This document shows positions 43,576 to 52,282 of a stretch of 64,000 nucleotides of DNA, one piece after another. The notes under the pieces were generated by a model. That model was not told where the DNA came from and made no database searches. It worked only from the letters and a program-made list of their open reading frames with translations. Position 1 is the first letter of the stretch; every line of letters begins with the position of its first letter. The stretch spans positions 186,001 to 250,000 of the forward strand of contig JADZBH010000041.1 in assembly GCA_020852175.1 (NCBI GenBank), in the 5' to 3' direction. Source of the DNA: Bryobacterales bacterium (GTDB lineage Bacteria > Acidobacteriota > Terriglobia > Bryobacterales > Bryobacteraceae). The translations under genes and the position numbers were made by a program.

Positions 43576-44604
43576 ATGACGACCTTCCGACGCCTTTTGA
43601 GGAACACGCGCAAAACGGACTCGCCCGGAGCGGCCAGCCGTGGCGGGTTCCTCCCCGGTTTGGCGCCTACCCGGACCGCCTTCGCGCTGCTCTGCTGTTG
43701 GCTGCTGAGCTCCGGGGCGATGTGCGCGCAAGCTCCGGCGGCTGCCGAGGCGTCGAAGGCCTATCTTCTCCAGAATGGCGACATTATCGAGATCCGTGTC
43801 TACAACTTTCCCGACTTGGCCCAGCAGACCGTCATCCTGCCGGATGGAACGATTTCGATGCCCCTGCTGAACAATGTTCATGCGGCGGGCAAAACGCCGG
43901 CGCAACTCGCCGATGAACTAACGAGCGGTCTGGCCGCGCACGTACGGAATCCCAAGGCGAGCGTCGTGGTGAAGGGGTTTGCGGGGCGCAACGTCTATGT
44001 CGGCGGCGAGGTGGGCCGGCCCGCGCAAATCGCACTGATTGGTCCCATCACGGCGGTGCAGGCCATCTTCCAGGCCGGGGGGGCGAAGGAGACGGCCGAT
44101 ACGGCCAACGTCGTGGTGCTGCGGAACCGCCCGGAAGGCCCGCCGGAAACCATCACGTTCAACATGGAAGGCATCATCCGGAACCAGCGGCCAGACATTC
44201 CTCTGTACGCGGGCGATGTGATCTATGTGCCCAAGTCCACCGTCAGCGTCTATGTCGGCGGGGAGGTGGAGCGGCCGGGGTTGCAGCCGTTGAACAAGCG
44301 GCTGACCCTGATGGCGGCCCTGATCTCGGCGGGCGGTCTGAAGCGGAGCGGAAAGCAGGACGATATCCTGCTGCTGCGCGACAGCGGGTCGGCCACGCCG
44401 CAGGTGACCAAGGTGGACGTGAAACTGATCATGAAGGGCGCGCCGGATCCGGCGTTGCAGCCCTACGATGTCGTCATCGTGCCCAAGACGGGAATCGCGA
44501 AGTTGAACGACTGGGTGGAGCAGTACATCCGCCAGATGAGCCCGGTGACCTTGAGCCTGGGGTTCAGCTACGTCCTGGGTTTCCCGACGCAGCAGATTTT
44601 CTGA
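43576..44604 (+). CDS. Wza-like polysaccharide export outer-membrane protein
   Basis: A 342-residue exported protein. A long N-terminal region of about 30 residues precedes the signal hydrophobic stretch FALLCCWLLSSGAMCAQA. The poly-export domain begins YLLQNGDIIEIRVYNFPDLA and DGTISMPLLNNVHAAGKTP. Two SLBB domains follow, each opening VYVGGEV (about residues 138 and 225). The C-terminal helix region VTLSLGFSYVLGFP would cross the outer membrane. No canonical lipobox is seen. It would form the exit pore for the polymer, partnered with the chain-length protein seven bases downstream. Confidence 0.92.
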   Translation: MTTFRRLLRNTRKTDSPGAASRGGFLPGLAPTRTAFALLCCWLLSSGAMCAQAPAAAEASKAYLLQNGDIIEIRVYNFPDLAQQTVILPDGTISMPLLNNVHAAGKTPAQLADELTSGLAAHVRNPKASVVVKGFAGRNVYVGGEVGRPAQIALIGPITAVQAIFQAGGAKETADTANVVVLRNRPEGPPETITFNMEGIIRNQRPDIPLYAGDVIYVPKSTVSVYVGGEVERPGLQPLNKRLTLMAALISAGGLKRSGKQDDILLLRDSGSATPQVTKVDVKLIMKGAPDPALQPYDVVIVPKTGIAKLNDWVEQYIRQMSPVTLSLGFSYVLGFPTQQIF

Positions 44605-44610
44605 GGCGCC

Positions 44611-46128
44611 ATGGAGCATTCGATACAAGAACCGTCGCTTCGTTACCTGGTGGGGGTGCTGTGGAACCGCCGCTGGGCGGTTACCGGTATCGTGACGCTG
44701 ACGATGCTGATCGCGCTGGTATACGTCTTCATCGTGCGCGACGACCTCTACATGGTGTCGGCGCGCGTCCTCGTCAAAATCGGACGTGAGCAGGCTCCGC
44801 CGGCGACGGTGCTGGGCAGCGGCCCGCAGGTGATCGGCTATCGCAGCGCGGAAGTGAACACGGAAACGGAGATCTTTCAGAGCCGGCAGTTGTATGAACA
44901 ACTGGTGGCCGACCTTGGACTGGACAAGCCGGGGCTGCCGCCCGTGCCGCCCGCCGGCGTATTTCAGCGCGTCCGCTTCGAACTGAAGGCAATCTCGAAG
45001 GCGCTGTCGGACTGGAAGGACGAATTGCTGATCCGCGTGGGCCTGCGGCCCCGGCTGGATGAACGCCAGAAGGTGATCGCGCAGTTGCAGAAGAGTATTG
45101 TCGTGGAGGCGGCCACGGATTCCAACGTATTTATCGCCGTGCTGTCCACGCCATTCCGCAAGGGGGGCGCCGCCCTGCTGAACCACCACATCGAAAACTA
45201 CCTGCGCTACCGGCAGAAGGTGTACGCGGAGAATTCGGTGCAACTGTTCGTGGACGAGGTGGAACGGACTACCTCCCAGTTGGACAGCATGGATAAGCAG
45301 TTACAGGAGTTTGAGAACCGCTCGCAAATTACGTCCTACGAGAAGCAGAAGGATGTTCTGGTGGAGCGGTTGTCACAGGCTCAGTCTGCCGAAAACGACG
45401 CCGGCATCGTGTTGCGCGACATCGAGGGAAAGGTGCGCCGGATGGAGGCCGTGCTCAGGGCCGCGCGTCCGAACTTTGGCTCCATTGGCGATTTTCCGCG
45501 CGAGTCGCTGCCGCATAATCTGCTGAACCAACTGGCGGAACTGGACCGCGAGCGGGAGCAGTTGCGGCTGAAGGAACTGGATTCCAGCGACAAGATCCGG
45601 AACAACCGGGAGCAGTTCCAGGTTGTGGCGGGGATGCTGGAGGCGAATCTGCGGGCTCTGCTCGAGGAGCGGCGGTCGCAGTATGGAAGCCGGCAAAAGT
45701 CGCGTGAGGGGATCCAGCGGGATCTGGCGGGGATGCACGCGGCGCAGGTGCGGTGGCGGGACATGAAACGCCAGATCGCCGACCTGGAGAACCACAATCT
45801 GTTCTACCGGCGCAAGCTGGAGGAGACGCGGGCGAACGACTCGATGAACGTGCGCGAGTTGGGCAACGTCGTGGTGATCGAGCGGCCGGCCGATCCCATT
45901 CAGCCCGTCGGAATCCGCAAGACGGCGCTGTTGGAAATCGCGTTGGCCGTGGCGTTGGTGCTGGGGCTGGCCTGGATCACGATCCTGGAATTTTTCGATA
46001 CGCGTGTGAAGTCGCCGGAGGAACTGGAGCGGTACATGGGCAAGCCTGTGTTCGCCGTGCTGGGCGAACGGTCGCGCGCGCGTTTTCCCGTCAGCAAAAG
46101 GGCGGTGCTAACCGATGGCACGCCGTGA
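44611..46128 (+). CDS. Wzz/GumC-type chain-length regulator
   Basis: A 505-residue polysaccharide co-polymerase. An N-terminal helix (VTGIVTLTMLIALVYVFIV, about residues 24-42) and a C-terminal helix (LEIALAVALVLGLAWITILE, near 430-450) flank a large periplasmic part with long coiled coils (about 200-405, for example DRVERTTSQLDSMDKQ-like stretches rich in E, Q and R). Before the second helix is the proline-rich VIERPADPIQPVG, typical of the family. The kinase half is missing; the next gene, overlapping by 14 bases, is a kinase-like protein without Walker motifs. Confidence 0.9.
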   Translation: MEHSIQEPSLRYLVGVLWNRRWAVTGIVTLTMLIALVYVFIVRDDLYMVSARVLVKIGREQAPPATVLGSGPQVIGYRSAEVNTETEIFQSRQLYEQLVADLGLDKPGLPPVPPAGVFQRVRFELKAISKALSDWKDELLIRVGLRPRLDERQKVIAQLQKSIVVEAATDSNVFIAVLSTPFRKGGAALLNHHIENYLRYRQKVYAENSVQLFVDEVERTTSQLDSMDKQLQEFENRSQITSYEKQKDVLVERLSQAQSAENDAGIVLRDIEGKVRRMEAVLRAARPNFGSIGDFPRESLPHNLLNQLAELDREREQLRLKELDSSDKIRNNREQFQVVAGMLEANLRALLEERRSQYGSRQKSREGIQRDLAGMHAAQVRWRDMKRQIADLENHNLFYRRKLEETRANDSMNVRELGNVVVIERPADPIQPVGIRKTALLEIALAVALVLGLAWITILEFFDTRVKSPEELERYMGKPVFAVLGERSRARFPVSKRAVLTDGTP

Positions 46129-46753
46129 CCGGCAGGTGCAACACTTCGGGGCTGTAACCAAGCTCGTCCAGGCTTCGCGGGATCACCGTTGCCGGTCGAT
46201 CGCCGTGACGGCCTTGTATGGCGACGCCAGTCCCCTGGCCGCGCGGATGGCTCGCGACCTGTGCCAGAACTTTTCGTTCCTGAGCACATGGTTCCACTTC
46301 GAGCCGGGCCGCCATCGCTGGCGCCAGTTCCACCCCAAGGGGATCGAGGTGTACCAGACAGCGCCCAAGGCCGTGCCGGTACGTCCGGCAATGAACTTTC
46401 CGCTGATGGCGCTGGACGGCGAACCTGTTCCCGATATCGACGGTTCGCCGGAGATTGAATTGGCCGCGGATGCGCCGTTCAGCCTGCTGCGAGCCACCGT
46501 CGAGGAGTTGGAAATGGAGAGCTCGATGCTGGTACTGAGCGCTCCGCCGCTGCTGCGGGATTCCAACGTGGCGATGGCCCTTTCCCTGGTGCCGCGCGTG
46601 ATTCTGTGCGTGCCGGCGCAGTGCGACCGGGACGATCTCATCACCGCGCGCAAGGCGCTGGATGCGATGAACGTCGAATTGATGGGCATGGTCATGACCG
46701 GTTACCGGAACCCGCTTCCGAGGTGGCTGGACTATCTGCTGGGGTACCGGTGA
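46115..46753 (+). CDS. BY-kinase-like protein lacking Walker motifs
   Basis: A 212-residue protein in the position of the cytoplasmic tyrosine kinase (Wzc/CpsD-type). The expected P-loop after the first strand reads SIAVTALYGDASPLAARMAR: no glycine-lysine-serine. The Walker B/A' region reads MLVLSAPPLLRDSNVAMA where the family has IDxPP, so both acidic residues are gone. The later strand order (RVILCVPAQCDRDDLITARK, MGMVMTGYRN) still fits the MinD-like fold. It cannot bind ATP in the usual way, so it is probably a structural or regulatory partner of the chain-length protein. The tail has three tyrosines but no Tyr cluster. Confidence 0.75.
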   Translation: MARRDRQVQHFGAVTKLVQASRDHRCRSIAVTALYGDASPLAARMARDLCQNFSFLSTWFHFEPGRHRWRQFHPKGIEVYQTAPKAVPVRPAMNFPLMALDGEPVPDIDGSPEIELAADAPFSLLRATVEELEMESSMLVLSAPPLLRDSNVAMALSLVPRVILCVPAQCDRDDLITARKALDAMNVELMGMVMTGYRNPLPRWLDYLLGYR

Positions 46754-46754
46754 C

Positions 46755-47777
46755 ATGAGCGGGACCACGCAGCAGAGCAAGGCCGCCGCGCCGCTGGTGA
46801 CGGTGATTCTGCCGACTCGGAACCGGCGTGACCTGCTGCGGGAGGCGATCGAGTCGCTGTGGCGGCAGACGGCCGCGCCGGAGACCTATGAAATTCTCGT
46901 CGTGGACAACGTCTCCAACGACGGCACCGAGGAGATGATGCGCGAGTTGCAGGCGCAGTCGCCCGTCACGCTCCGGTATCACCGGAACGAGCGCAACCTG
47001 GGATGTTTCGGATCCATCAATCTCGCCGTGGAGTTGGCCCGGGGCGAAGTGATCGCGAGCACCGACAGCGACTGCTGGGCGGACCCGCACTGGGTGGAGC
47101 GCGGACTGGAGCCGTTCCTTCGCGATGCGAGGATTGCGTTCGTGGCCGGGCACATTGCCGACAAGCCGGGCCAGCCGGTGACGCTGTTCAGCTTGCGCAA
47201 CGGAGCGCCGGAACGCGAGAACCCGTTTTATCCGTCGGGGAACTGTTTTTATCGCAGGGACGTGTACCTGCAACTGGGCGGGTGCGTGGAGAACCTCTCT
47301 TTCGGCGACGTGGGCAACTCGCCCATCGGTTGCGGCGATTCCGATCTGGCCTGGCGCATGCGCAAGGCCGGATTTCAGTACGCCTACCGCGCCGACGCGG
47401 TCGTGTATCACGAGGTGTTCCGGCTGAGCCCGTGGAAATGGCTGAAAGCCCACGCGCGCATGTTCGTGATGCCGGAATTGATGCGGCGGCATCCCGAGTT
47501 GCGGAAGGTACTTCTGGGCCGGCTGTTCTTCTCCTGGGACAATATCTGGTTCTACCTGGCGGTGCTGAGCTGCCTGGCGTCGTTCTGGCTGGGCCCGTGG
47601 GCATTGCTGGGCGCGCTGCCGCATGTGCTGCGGGCGGCGCTGCTGGGCGGCGTGAAACGCGCGCTGTTCAACCTGCCGAAAACAGTGGCGCGCGTGGCGC
47701 TTGTCTCCGCCCGGCAGGGGATCATTTGCGGTTCGCTGATTTACGGAAGCGCCCGGTCGCGGAATCCGGTGCTGTGA
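46755..47777 (+). CDS. GT2-type glycosyltransferase with membrane tail
   Basis: A 340-residue GT-A fold inverting transferase. It begins the family domain at VTVILPTRNRRDLLREAIES, continues with ILVVDNVSNDGTEE and the metal site ASTDSDCWAD, and has FYRRDVYLQLGG and DLAWRMRKAGF. Two C-terminal hydrophobic segments (about residues 255-300) anchor it. The end GSARSRNPVL matches the ends of two other GT2 proteins in the operon. It starts one base after the kinase-like gene. Donor and acceptor are unknown. Confidence 0.9.
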   Translation: MSGTTQQSKAAAPLVTVILPTRNRRDLLREAIESLWRQTAAPETYEILVVDNVSNDGTEEMMRELQAQSPVTLRYHRNERNLGCFGSINLAVELARGEVIASTDSDCWADPHWVERGLEPFLRDARIAFVAGHIADKPGQPVTLFSLRNGAPERENPFYPSGNCFYRRDVYLQLGGCVENLSFGDVGNSPIGCGDSDLAWRMRKAGFQYAYRADAVVYHEVFRLSPWKWLKAHARMFVMPELMRRHPELRKVLLGRLFFSWDNIWFYLAVLSCLASFWLGPWALLGALPHVLRAALLGGVKRALFNLPKTVARVALVSARQGIICGSLIYGSARSRNPVL

Positions 47778-47784
47778 GGCGGAC

Positions 47785-48786
47785 ATGAGCCTGGATGCAA
47801 GCGTCATCGTACCCACCTTCAACCGCCGGGAGTTGCTGATGGAACTCCTCGCCTCGCTGGGCCGGCAAAGCCTGGCGCGGGATCGTTTCGAGGTGCTCGT
47901 GATGGACAACGGCTCCTCGGACGGCACGGCACGGGAGGTGGCCCGGTTTGCCGCCGGCAACCCCGGTTTGCAATTGAAGTTTCATGTGATGGAGGTGAAC
48001 CGCGGTCCCGTGGTGAGCCGCAATCGCGGAGCGGAACTGGCCGCCGGCGGGGTCCTGTGTTTCACCGACAGCGACGTGGTTGTGCCCGAGGACTGGCTGG
48101 AGCGCGGCCTGGCGGCCTTTCACCGGACGCCCGAACTCGCCATGCTCTCCGGGCCGACCGTGGACAAACCGGACCAGCGTCACACATTCTTCAGCGTGGG
48201 CGCGGGAAACTCGTACGCTGAAAATCCGATCTATCCCACATCGAACGTGATGTACCGGAAGTGCGTTTTCGAGGAGGTGGGCGGATTCGACGCCGAGGCC
48301 ACGCGGGGCGACCTGATGGGGGTGGCCTTCGAATGCAACGATGTGGACCTGGCCTGGAAAGTGATTGGCAAGGGGTTCCGGAAGGAGTTTTTGCCGGAGA
48401 TGGCGGTTTTCCACGAAGTGCGCCAGGAACCGCTGAACAGGTGGTTCGCGGTACAGATGCGCGTGTTCTATCTGCCGGCGATGGTGCGGCGGCATCCGGG
48501 CATCCGGAGTTCCATCCTGTGGTTTGGGCCGTTCGTGGCGCCGGAGAACCTGCTGTACTACATTGCCGTTGCGTCTCTGGCTCTGTCTTGGGCGTTGCGG
48601 TCCCCCTGGTGGCTTCTGGGATTGGCGCCGATGTGTCTTTGGTTTCTTCCGTTTCTGCGGCGGAACTGGCCTCCGCTGCGCTGGCCCAAACTGGCCGCGC
48701 AACTCGGGATGATCCTGGTCAGGCAGACGCTGATTTGTGGAGCGCTTTTGTGTGGGAGCGTGCGCAGCCGGCAGATGGTGCTCTAA
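47785..48786 (+). CDS. GT2-type glycosyltransferase with membrane tail (paralogue)
   Basis: A 333-residue GT2 protein related to the previous gene product over its whole length. Key parts are ASVIVPTFNRRELLMELLAS, LVMDNGSSDGTARE, the DxD-type CFTDSDVVVPEDW, and NDVDLAWKVIGKGFRKEF. The C-terminal hydrophobic segment YYIAVASLALSWALRSPWWL and tail GSVRSRQMVL mirror its neighbour. The pair probably arose by tandem duplication and adds different sugars of the repeat unit. Confidence 0.9.
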   Translation: MSLDASVIVPTFNRRELLMELLASLGRQSLARDRFEVLVMDNGSSDGTAREVARFAAGNPGLQLKFHVMEVNRGPVVSRNRGAELAAGGVLCFTDSDVVVPEDWLERGLAAFHRTPELAMLSGPTVDKPDQRHTFFSVGAGNSYAENPIYPTSNVMYRKCVFEEVGGFDAEATRGDLMGVAFECNDVDLAWKVIGKGFRKEFLPEMAVFHEVRQEPLNRWFAVQMRVFYLPAMVRRHPGIRSSILWFGPFVAPENLLYYIAVASLALSWALRSPWWLLGLAPMCLWFLPFLRRNWPPLRWPKLAAQLGMILVRQTLICGALLCGSVRSRQMVL

Positions 48787-48814
48787 AGCGGCATCGGGCC
48801 CAAGGAATCGGTAC

Positions 48815-49903
48815 ATGACCACAGCGCGAAACGGCAACCCATCTTCCGCACTCCAGCCACCGGATGCCGCGGTGTCGGTGCTAGTGGAAGGCGTTTCCAA
48901 GCGCTACGGCAAGATGCGGCAGGCGGAGAAGTCCACCGGGCGCGATGTCGGGCGGATGTGGGCTTTGCGCGACGTTTCCCTGGCCGTGAAAAAAGGCGAG
49001 ATGGTGGGTCTGCTCGGGCCGAATGGCGCGGGGAAAACGACGTTGATGAAGTGCATCGCCACGCTGCTGGAGGCCAGCGCCGGACGCATTCTCGTGGAAA
49101 ATATCGATGTCGCCCGCGAGCCGTTGCAGGCGCGGAAAAAAATGGGGCTGGTGACGTGCGACGAACGCAGTTTCTACTGGCGTCTTTCGGCACGTGAGAA
49201 TTTGCGGTTCTTCGGAGCCTTGTACCGCGTGCCCAGGCGCGCCGCGGATGGCCGCGTCGAGGAGTTATTGGAGGCGCTGGGACTGTCCGAAGCGGCCGAG
49301 CGGCCCTACCATTCGTTCTCCACGGGAATGCGCCAGAAGATGGCGATCGCGCGGGGGTTGCTGACGGATCCGGAGGTGGTTCTCTACGACGAGCCGACAC
49401 GCAGCCTGGACCCGGTCAGCACGCAGCGCATCCGGGAATGGATTCGTGAGAGCCGGGCGCGCCATCCGGAAAAGACGCACATCCTGGCCACCAATCAACT
49501 GACCGAGGCCGAGCAGTTGTGCGACCGGGTGATCATCGTGAACGGCGGGCGGATCGTGGTTCAGGGAACGGTTCCCGAGATTCGGGAACGATTTGGCGAG
49601 GCGGACCAATCGTTGCACCGCCTGGTGTGCGAGGGAGTGGAAGGGTGCGACTTGCCTCCGGCCGATCCGGATGCCGGCGTGTGGGAGATTTCCATGGAGA
49701 GAACCGGGGACGGGGCGGCGGTGATTCGCCTGGTGGCCGACCAGCGCGGGGAGGGACTGTCGCTGGTGTTGGCGGCGATCCTGCGGCAGGGGGGGCGCGT
49801 GCTGCGTTGCGAATCCGGCCAGGCCAGTTTCGATGAGGTGTTCTGCCGGATTATCGCGCGGGAACAGACCGCCGCCGGGGCGGCCGCCGAGGTGGCTTCC
49901 TAG
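48815..49903 (+). CDS. ABC exporter ATPase (polysaccharide/NodI-DrrA type)
   Basis: A 362-residue ATPase. The domain has Walker A GPNGAGKTT, the Q-loop region GLVTCDERSFYWRLS, a signature of the ABC-2 kind FSTGMRQKMAIARGL, Walker B VVLYDEPTRSLD and the H-loop ILATNQLTEAEQL. The C-terminal 120 residues are an added domain of unknown role, as in DrrA-type and some O-antigen exporters. The start at 48815 is chosen because the earlier open frame is a shadow of the GT2 gene. The permease gene starts directly after its stop. Confidence 0.9.
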   Translation: MTTARNGNPSSALQPPDAAVSVLVEGVSKRYGKMRQAEKSTGRDVGRMWALRDVSLAVKKGEMVGLLGPNGAGKTTLMKCIATLLEASAGRILVENIDVAREPLQARKKMGLVTCDERSFYWRLSARENLRFFGALYRVPRRAADGRVEELLEALGLSEAAERPYHSFSTGMRQKMAIARGLLTDPEVVLYDEPTRSLDPVSTQRIREWIRESRARHPEKTHILATNQLTEAEQLCDRVIIVNGGRIVVQGTVPEIRERFGEADQSLHRLVCEGVEGCDLPPADPDAGVWEISMERTGDGAAVIRLVADQRGEGLSLVLAAILRQGGRVLRCESGQASFDEVFCRIIAREQTAAGAAAEVAS

Positions 49904-50710
49904 ATGCTCCGTCTTGCGTATTCCTTTTTCCGGCGGGATGCGGCGATCGCATTCAGCTACCGGTTTGCTTTTTTCGCGCAGTTCACGGGAAACATTCTGC
50001 TGCTGGGGCTGCTGTACTACGTGGGCCAGATGATTGGGCCGCGGGCTCTGCCGTCGCTGGATCGCTATGGAGGGAACTTCCTGGCCTTCGCCCTGGTGGG
50101 CGTGGCGCTGACCGATACGGTGATGGTGAGTTTGATCTCCTTCGGCCAGCAGGTGAGGGAGGCGCAGACCACCGGTACGCTGGAGGCGACCTTGATGTCG
50201 CCGGTACCCCTGTGGGTGATCCTGATTTTTTCCTCGCTCTGGAACTATTTCCTGTCGGCGTTCCGCTTTGCCCTCTACCTGGTGGTGGGGGCGTTCCTGT
50301 ACGGGCTGCATCTGGGCCAGGCCCATATGGGATCGGTGCTGATCATCTTCGCGCTGACCGTGTTGTGTTTCATGGGCGCGGGCATGGCCTGGGCGGCGAT
50401 CGTCCTGGTGATCAAGCGAGGCGAGGCGCTGATGACGCTGATCGTCACGGCGGTGCTGGTGTTAAGCGGAGTGATCTTTCCGCCGAGCGTGCTGCCGGGG
50501 TGGCTGCAAAGCCTGGGGGCGCTGATTCCGCTCACGGACGCGCTGGACGGCATGCGCATCGCGTTGCTGCAAGGGGCATCGCCAGCGGAGTTGGCCGGGC
50601 CAATCGGGCGGCTGACGGTATTCTCCATCGTCTTCCTCCTGCTGGGGGTGATCGGCTTCGATCAGGCGGTCCGCATAGGACGCCGGAATGGATCCCTCAC
50701 GCAGTACTGA
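49904..50710 (+). CDS. ABC-2-type exporter permease
   Basis: A 268-residue permease with six predicted helices (FAQFTGNILLLGLLYYVGQM, FLAFALVGVALTDTVMVSLI, SVLIIFALTVLCFMGAGMAW, LMTLIVTAVLVLSGVIFPPS and others). The coupling helix region REAQTTGTLEATLMSPVPLW is typical of the ABC-2 family. It begins on the base after the ATPase stop. Together they would export an intermediate or completed glycan. The presence of a Wzy-like polymerase next door makes its role unusual. Confidence 0.9.
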   Translation: MLRLAYSFFRRDAAIAFSYRFAFFAQFTGNILLLGLLYYVGQMIGPRALPSLDRYGGNFLAFALVGVALTDTVMVSLISFGQQVREAQTTGTLEATLMSPVPLWVILIFSSLWNYFLSAFRFALYLVVGAFLYGLHLGQAHMGSVLIIFALTVLCFMGAGMAWAAIVLVIKRGEALMTLIVTAVLVLSGVIFPPSVLPGWLQSLGALIPLTDALDGMRIALLQGASPAELAGPIGRLTVFSIVFLLLGVIGFDQAVRIGRRNGSLTQY

Positions 50711-50722
50711 GGGAAGGAAAAG

Positions 50723-52282
50723 ATGGCACGGCTGATTTTCCGCGTTGACATGGGACGGGCCGTCCCGGTGCAACCGTTCGTCAGCGTCCTGGGAGCGCTG
50801 CTGTGTTCGGCGGTGGCGTTCTCGGCGGCGCTGTGGCTGGCCGAAGGCGGATTGAAACAGTGGATCGTCGCCGGCACACTGGCCAGCATTCCCTTCCTGA
50901 TGGTGCTCTACCCGCACCCGAAGCATTTCCTGCTGGCGGGCTGGATCTTCACTCTCACCTACAACAGGCAGTACTTCTCGTTCGAAGCCCTTTTCGGACG
51001 GCACGGCTCGCAGGGACCGTATTGGATTGTGTCCGACGTGTTCCTGCTGGGTCTGCTGTTGCACGCGGTCTACATGCGTGTGGTGAACCGGGTGCGTCCT
51101 GAACCGAAAGGCCCTCCTTTCTGGCCGTGGTATCTGCCGCTGGTGCTGGCCTGGGTGATTTCCCTGGCCGGGGCCGAGAGGCCGGAGTGGGGTGTGTTCG
51201 AGCTCTGGCGGTCGGTGAAATTCGGTTTCATCCTGTGGTACACAAGCCGGTATTTGAACCGGCGCGAGTGGTGGATTTGCGTGGCCGCGCTGGGGCTGGC
51301 CATGGTGTTTCAATCCAGTGTCGGCTTGAAGGAGATCGTCACGGGACGCAGCGGCGTGATTGGCATGGAGCAACAGCCCAGCGGACCCGGGGGCTTCGGG
51401 AAGGTTTTCAGCCAGGAGTCGTTTTACGGCTCGGTGCGGGCGACGGGAACCATGAACCACCCGCCCAACCTGGCTTGTTATCTGCTCCAGGTTCTGCCGG
51501 TGGCCCTGGCGCTGCTGCTGGGCACGCGCTGGCCGCGTGTACGATGGATAGCCGGGTTGGTGGCGGCCGCGGGCGCCGTGGGGCTGGCCTGCACGCTTTC
51601 GCGATGGCCGTGGGCGCTGGCGGCAGGGCAGGCGCTGCTGGTGGCGCTGGCCATGGTGGCGACCTGCCGCCTCACGGCGCAGCGCCTGGTGGGGATGCTG
51701 GCGCTGACGGCCGTGCTGGCAGGCATAGGACTGTATCCGCTGCGGGAGAAGATTTACAAGCGGTTCACGGGAGACTTCTCGGCCTCGGTGGACCAGCGGG
51801 TGGAGAGCACCCGCGTCGCCATGAGAATGATCGAGGACTCTCCCGTGACCGGCGTTGGGTTAAACAACTCGGCCTACCACCTAGTGAAGTATTTTCCCAG
51901 CCTTCGATGGGCGATCGACAACGATGAATTCCTGGTGACGAAGGTGAAATCGCGCGCCCTGGCCGTGGTGGGCAACGGCTTCCTGTATGTCCCGGTGGAG
52001 GCTGGAGCGCTGGGTGCGCTGGGTTTCCTGGTGTATTTGATGGGCGTGGCGATCGTGGCGGGGCGCGCGTTGCGCAGCGTTTGGGGCGATGTACAGTTGG
52101 CCTGCATCGGTATGGCCGCGGGCATGTTGGGTGTGATTCTGCAGCAGGTGATCGACTTCTCCTACTGGGTGGATCCGCTGCTGTTCACCTTCGCCCTGGT
52201 AGTAGGTCTGCTGAACACGGCGCCTGGCCTGTTCCCGGATCAAAAGTCGGCGGAACTGGAGTGGCTCCATGAGGACTCCTGA
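50723..52282 (+). CDS. Wzy/WaaL-like O-antigen polymerase or ligase
   Basis: A 519-residue polytopic protein with about ten helices (for example FVSVLGALLCSAVAFSAALW, FLLAGWIFTLTYNRQYFSF, YWIVSDVFLLGLLLHAVYM). A large periplasmic loop carries the family region MRMIEDSPVTGVGLNNSAYH, followed by EAGALGALGFLVYLMGVAI. The pattern GxGxNxY-like (GVGLNNSAY) is the usual mark of the Wzy_C family. It either polymerises repeat units or ligates the chain. It overlaps the GH51 gene by 14 bases, which makes translational coupling with a hydrolase likely. Confidence 0.87.
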   Translation: MARLIFRVDMGRAVPVQPFVSVLGALLCSAVAFSAALWLAEGGLKQWIVAGTLASIPFLMVLYPHPKHFLLAGWIFTLTYNRQYFSFEALFGRHGSQGPYWIVSDVFLLGLLLHAVYMRVVNRVRPEPKGPPFWPWYLPLVLAWVISLAGAERPEWGVFELWRSVKFGFILWYTSRYLNRREWWICVAALGLAMVFQSSVGLKEIVTGRSGVIGMEQQPSGPGGFGKVFSQESFYGSVRATGTMNHPPNLACYLLQVLPVALALLLGTRWPRVRWIAGLVAAAGAVGLACTLSRWPWALAAGQALLVALAMVATCRLTAQRLVGMLALTAVLAGIGLYPLREKIYKRFTGDFSASVDQRVESTRVAMRMIEDSPVTGVGLNNSAYHLVKYFPSLRWAIDNDEFLVTKVKSRALAVVGNGFLYVPVEAGALGALGFLVYLMGVAIVAGRALRSVWGDVQLACIGMAAGMLGVILQQVIDFSYWVDPLLFTFALVVGLLNTAPGLFPDQKSAELEWLHEDS

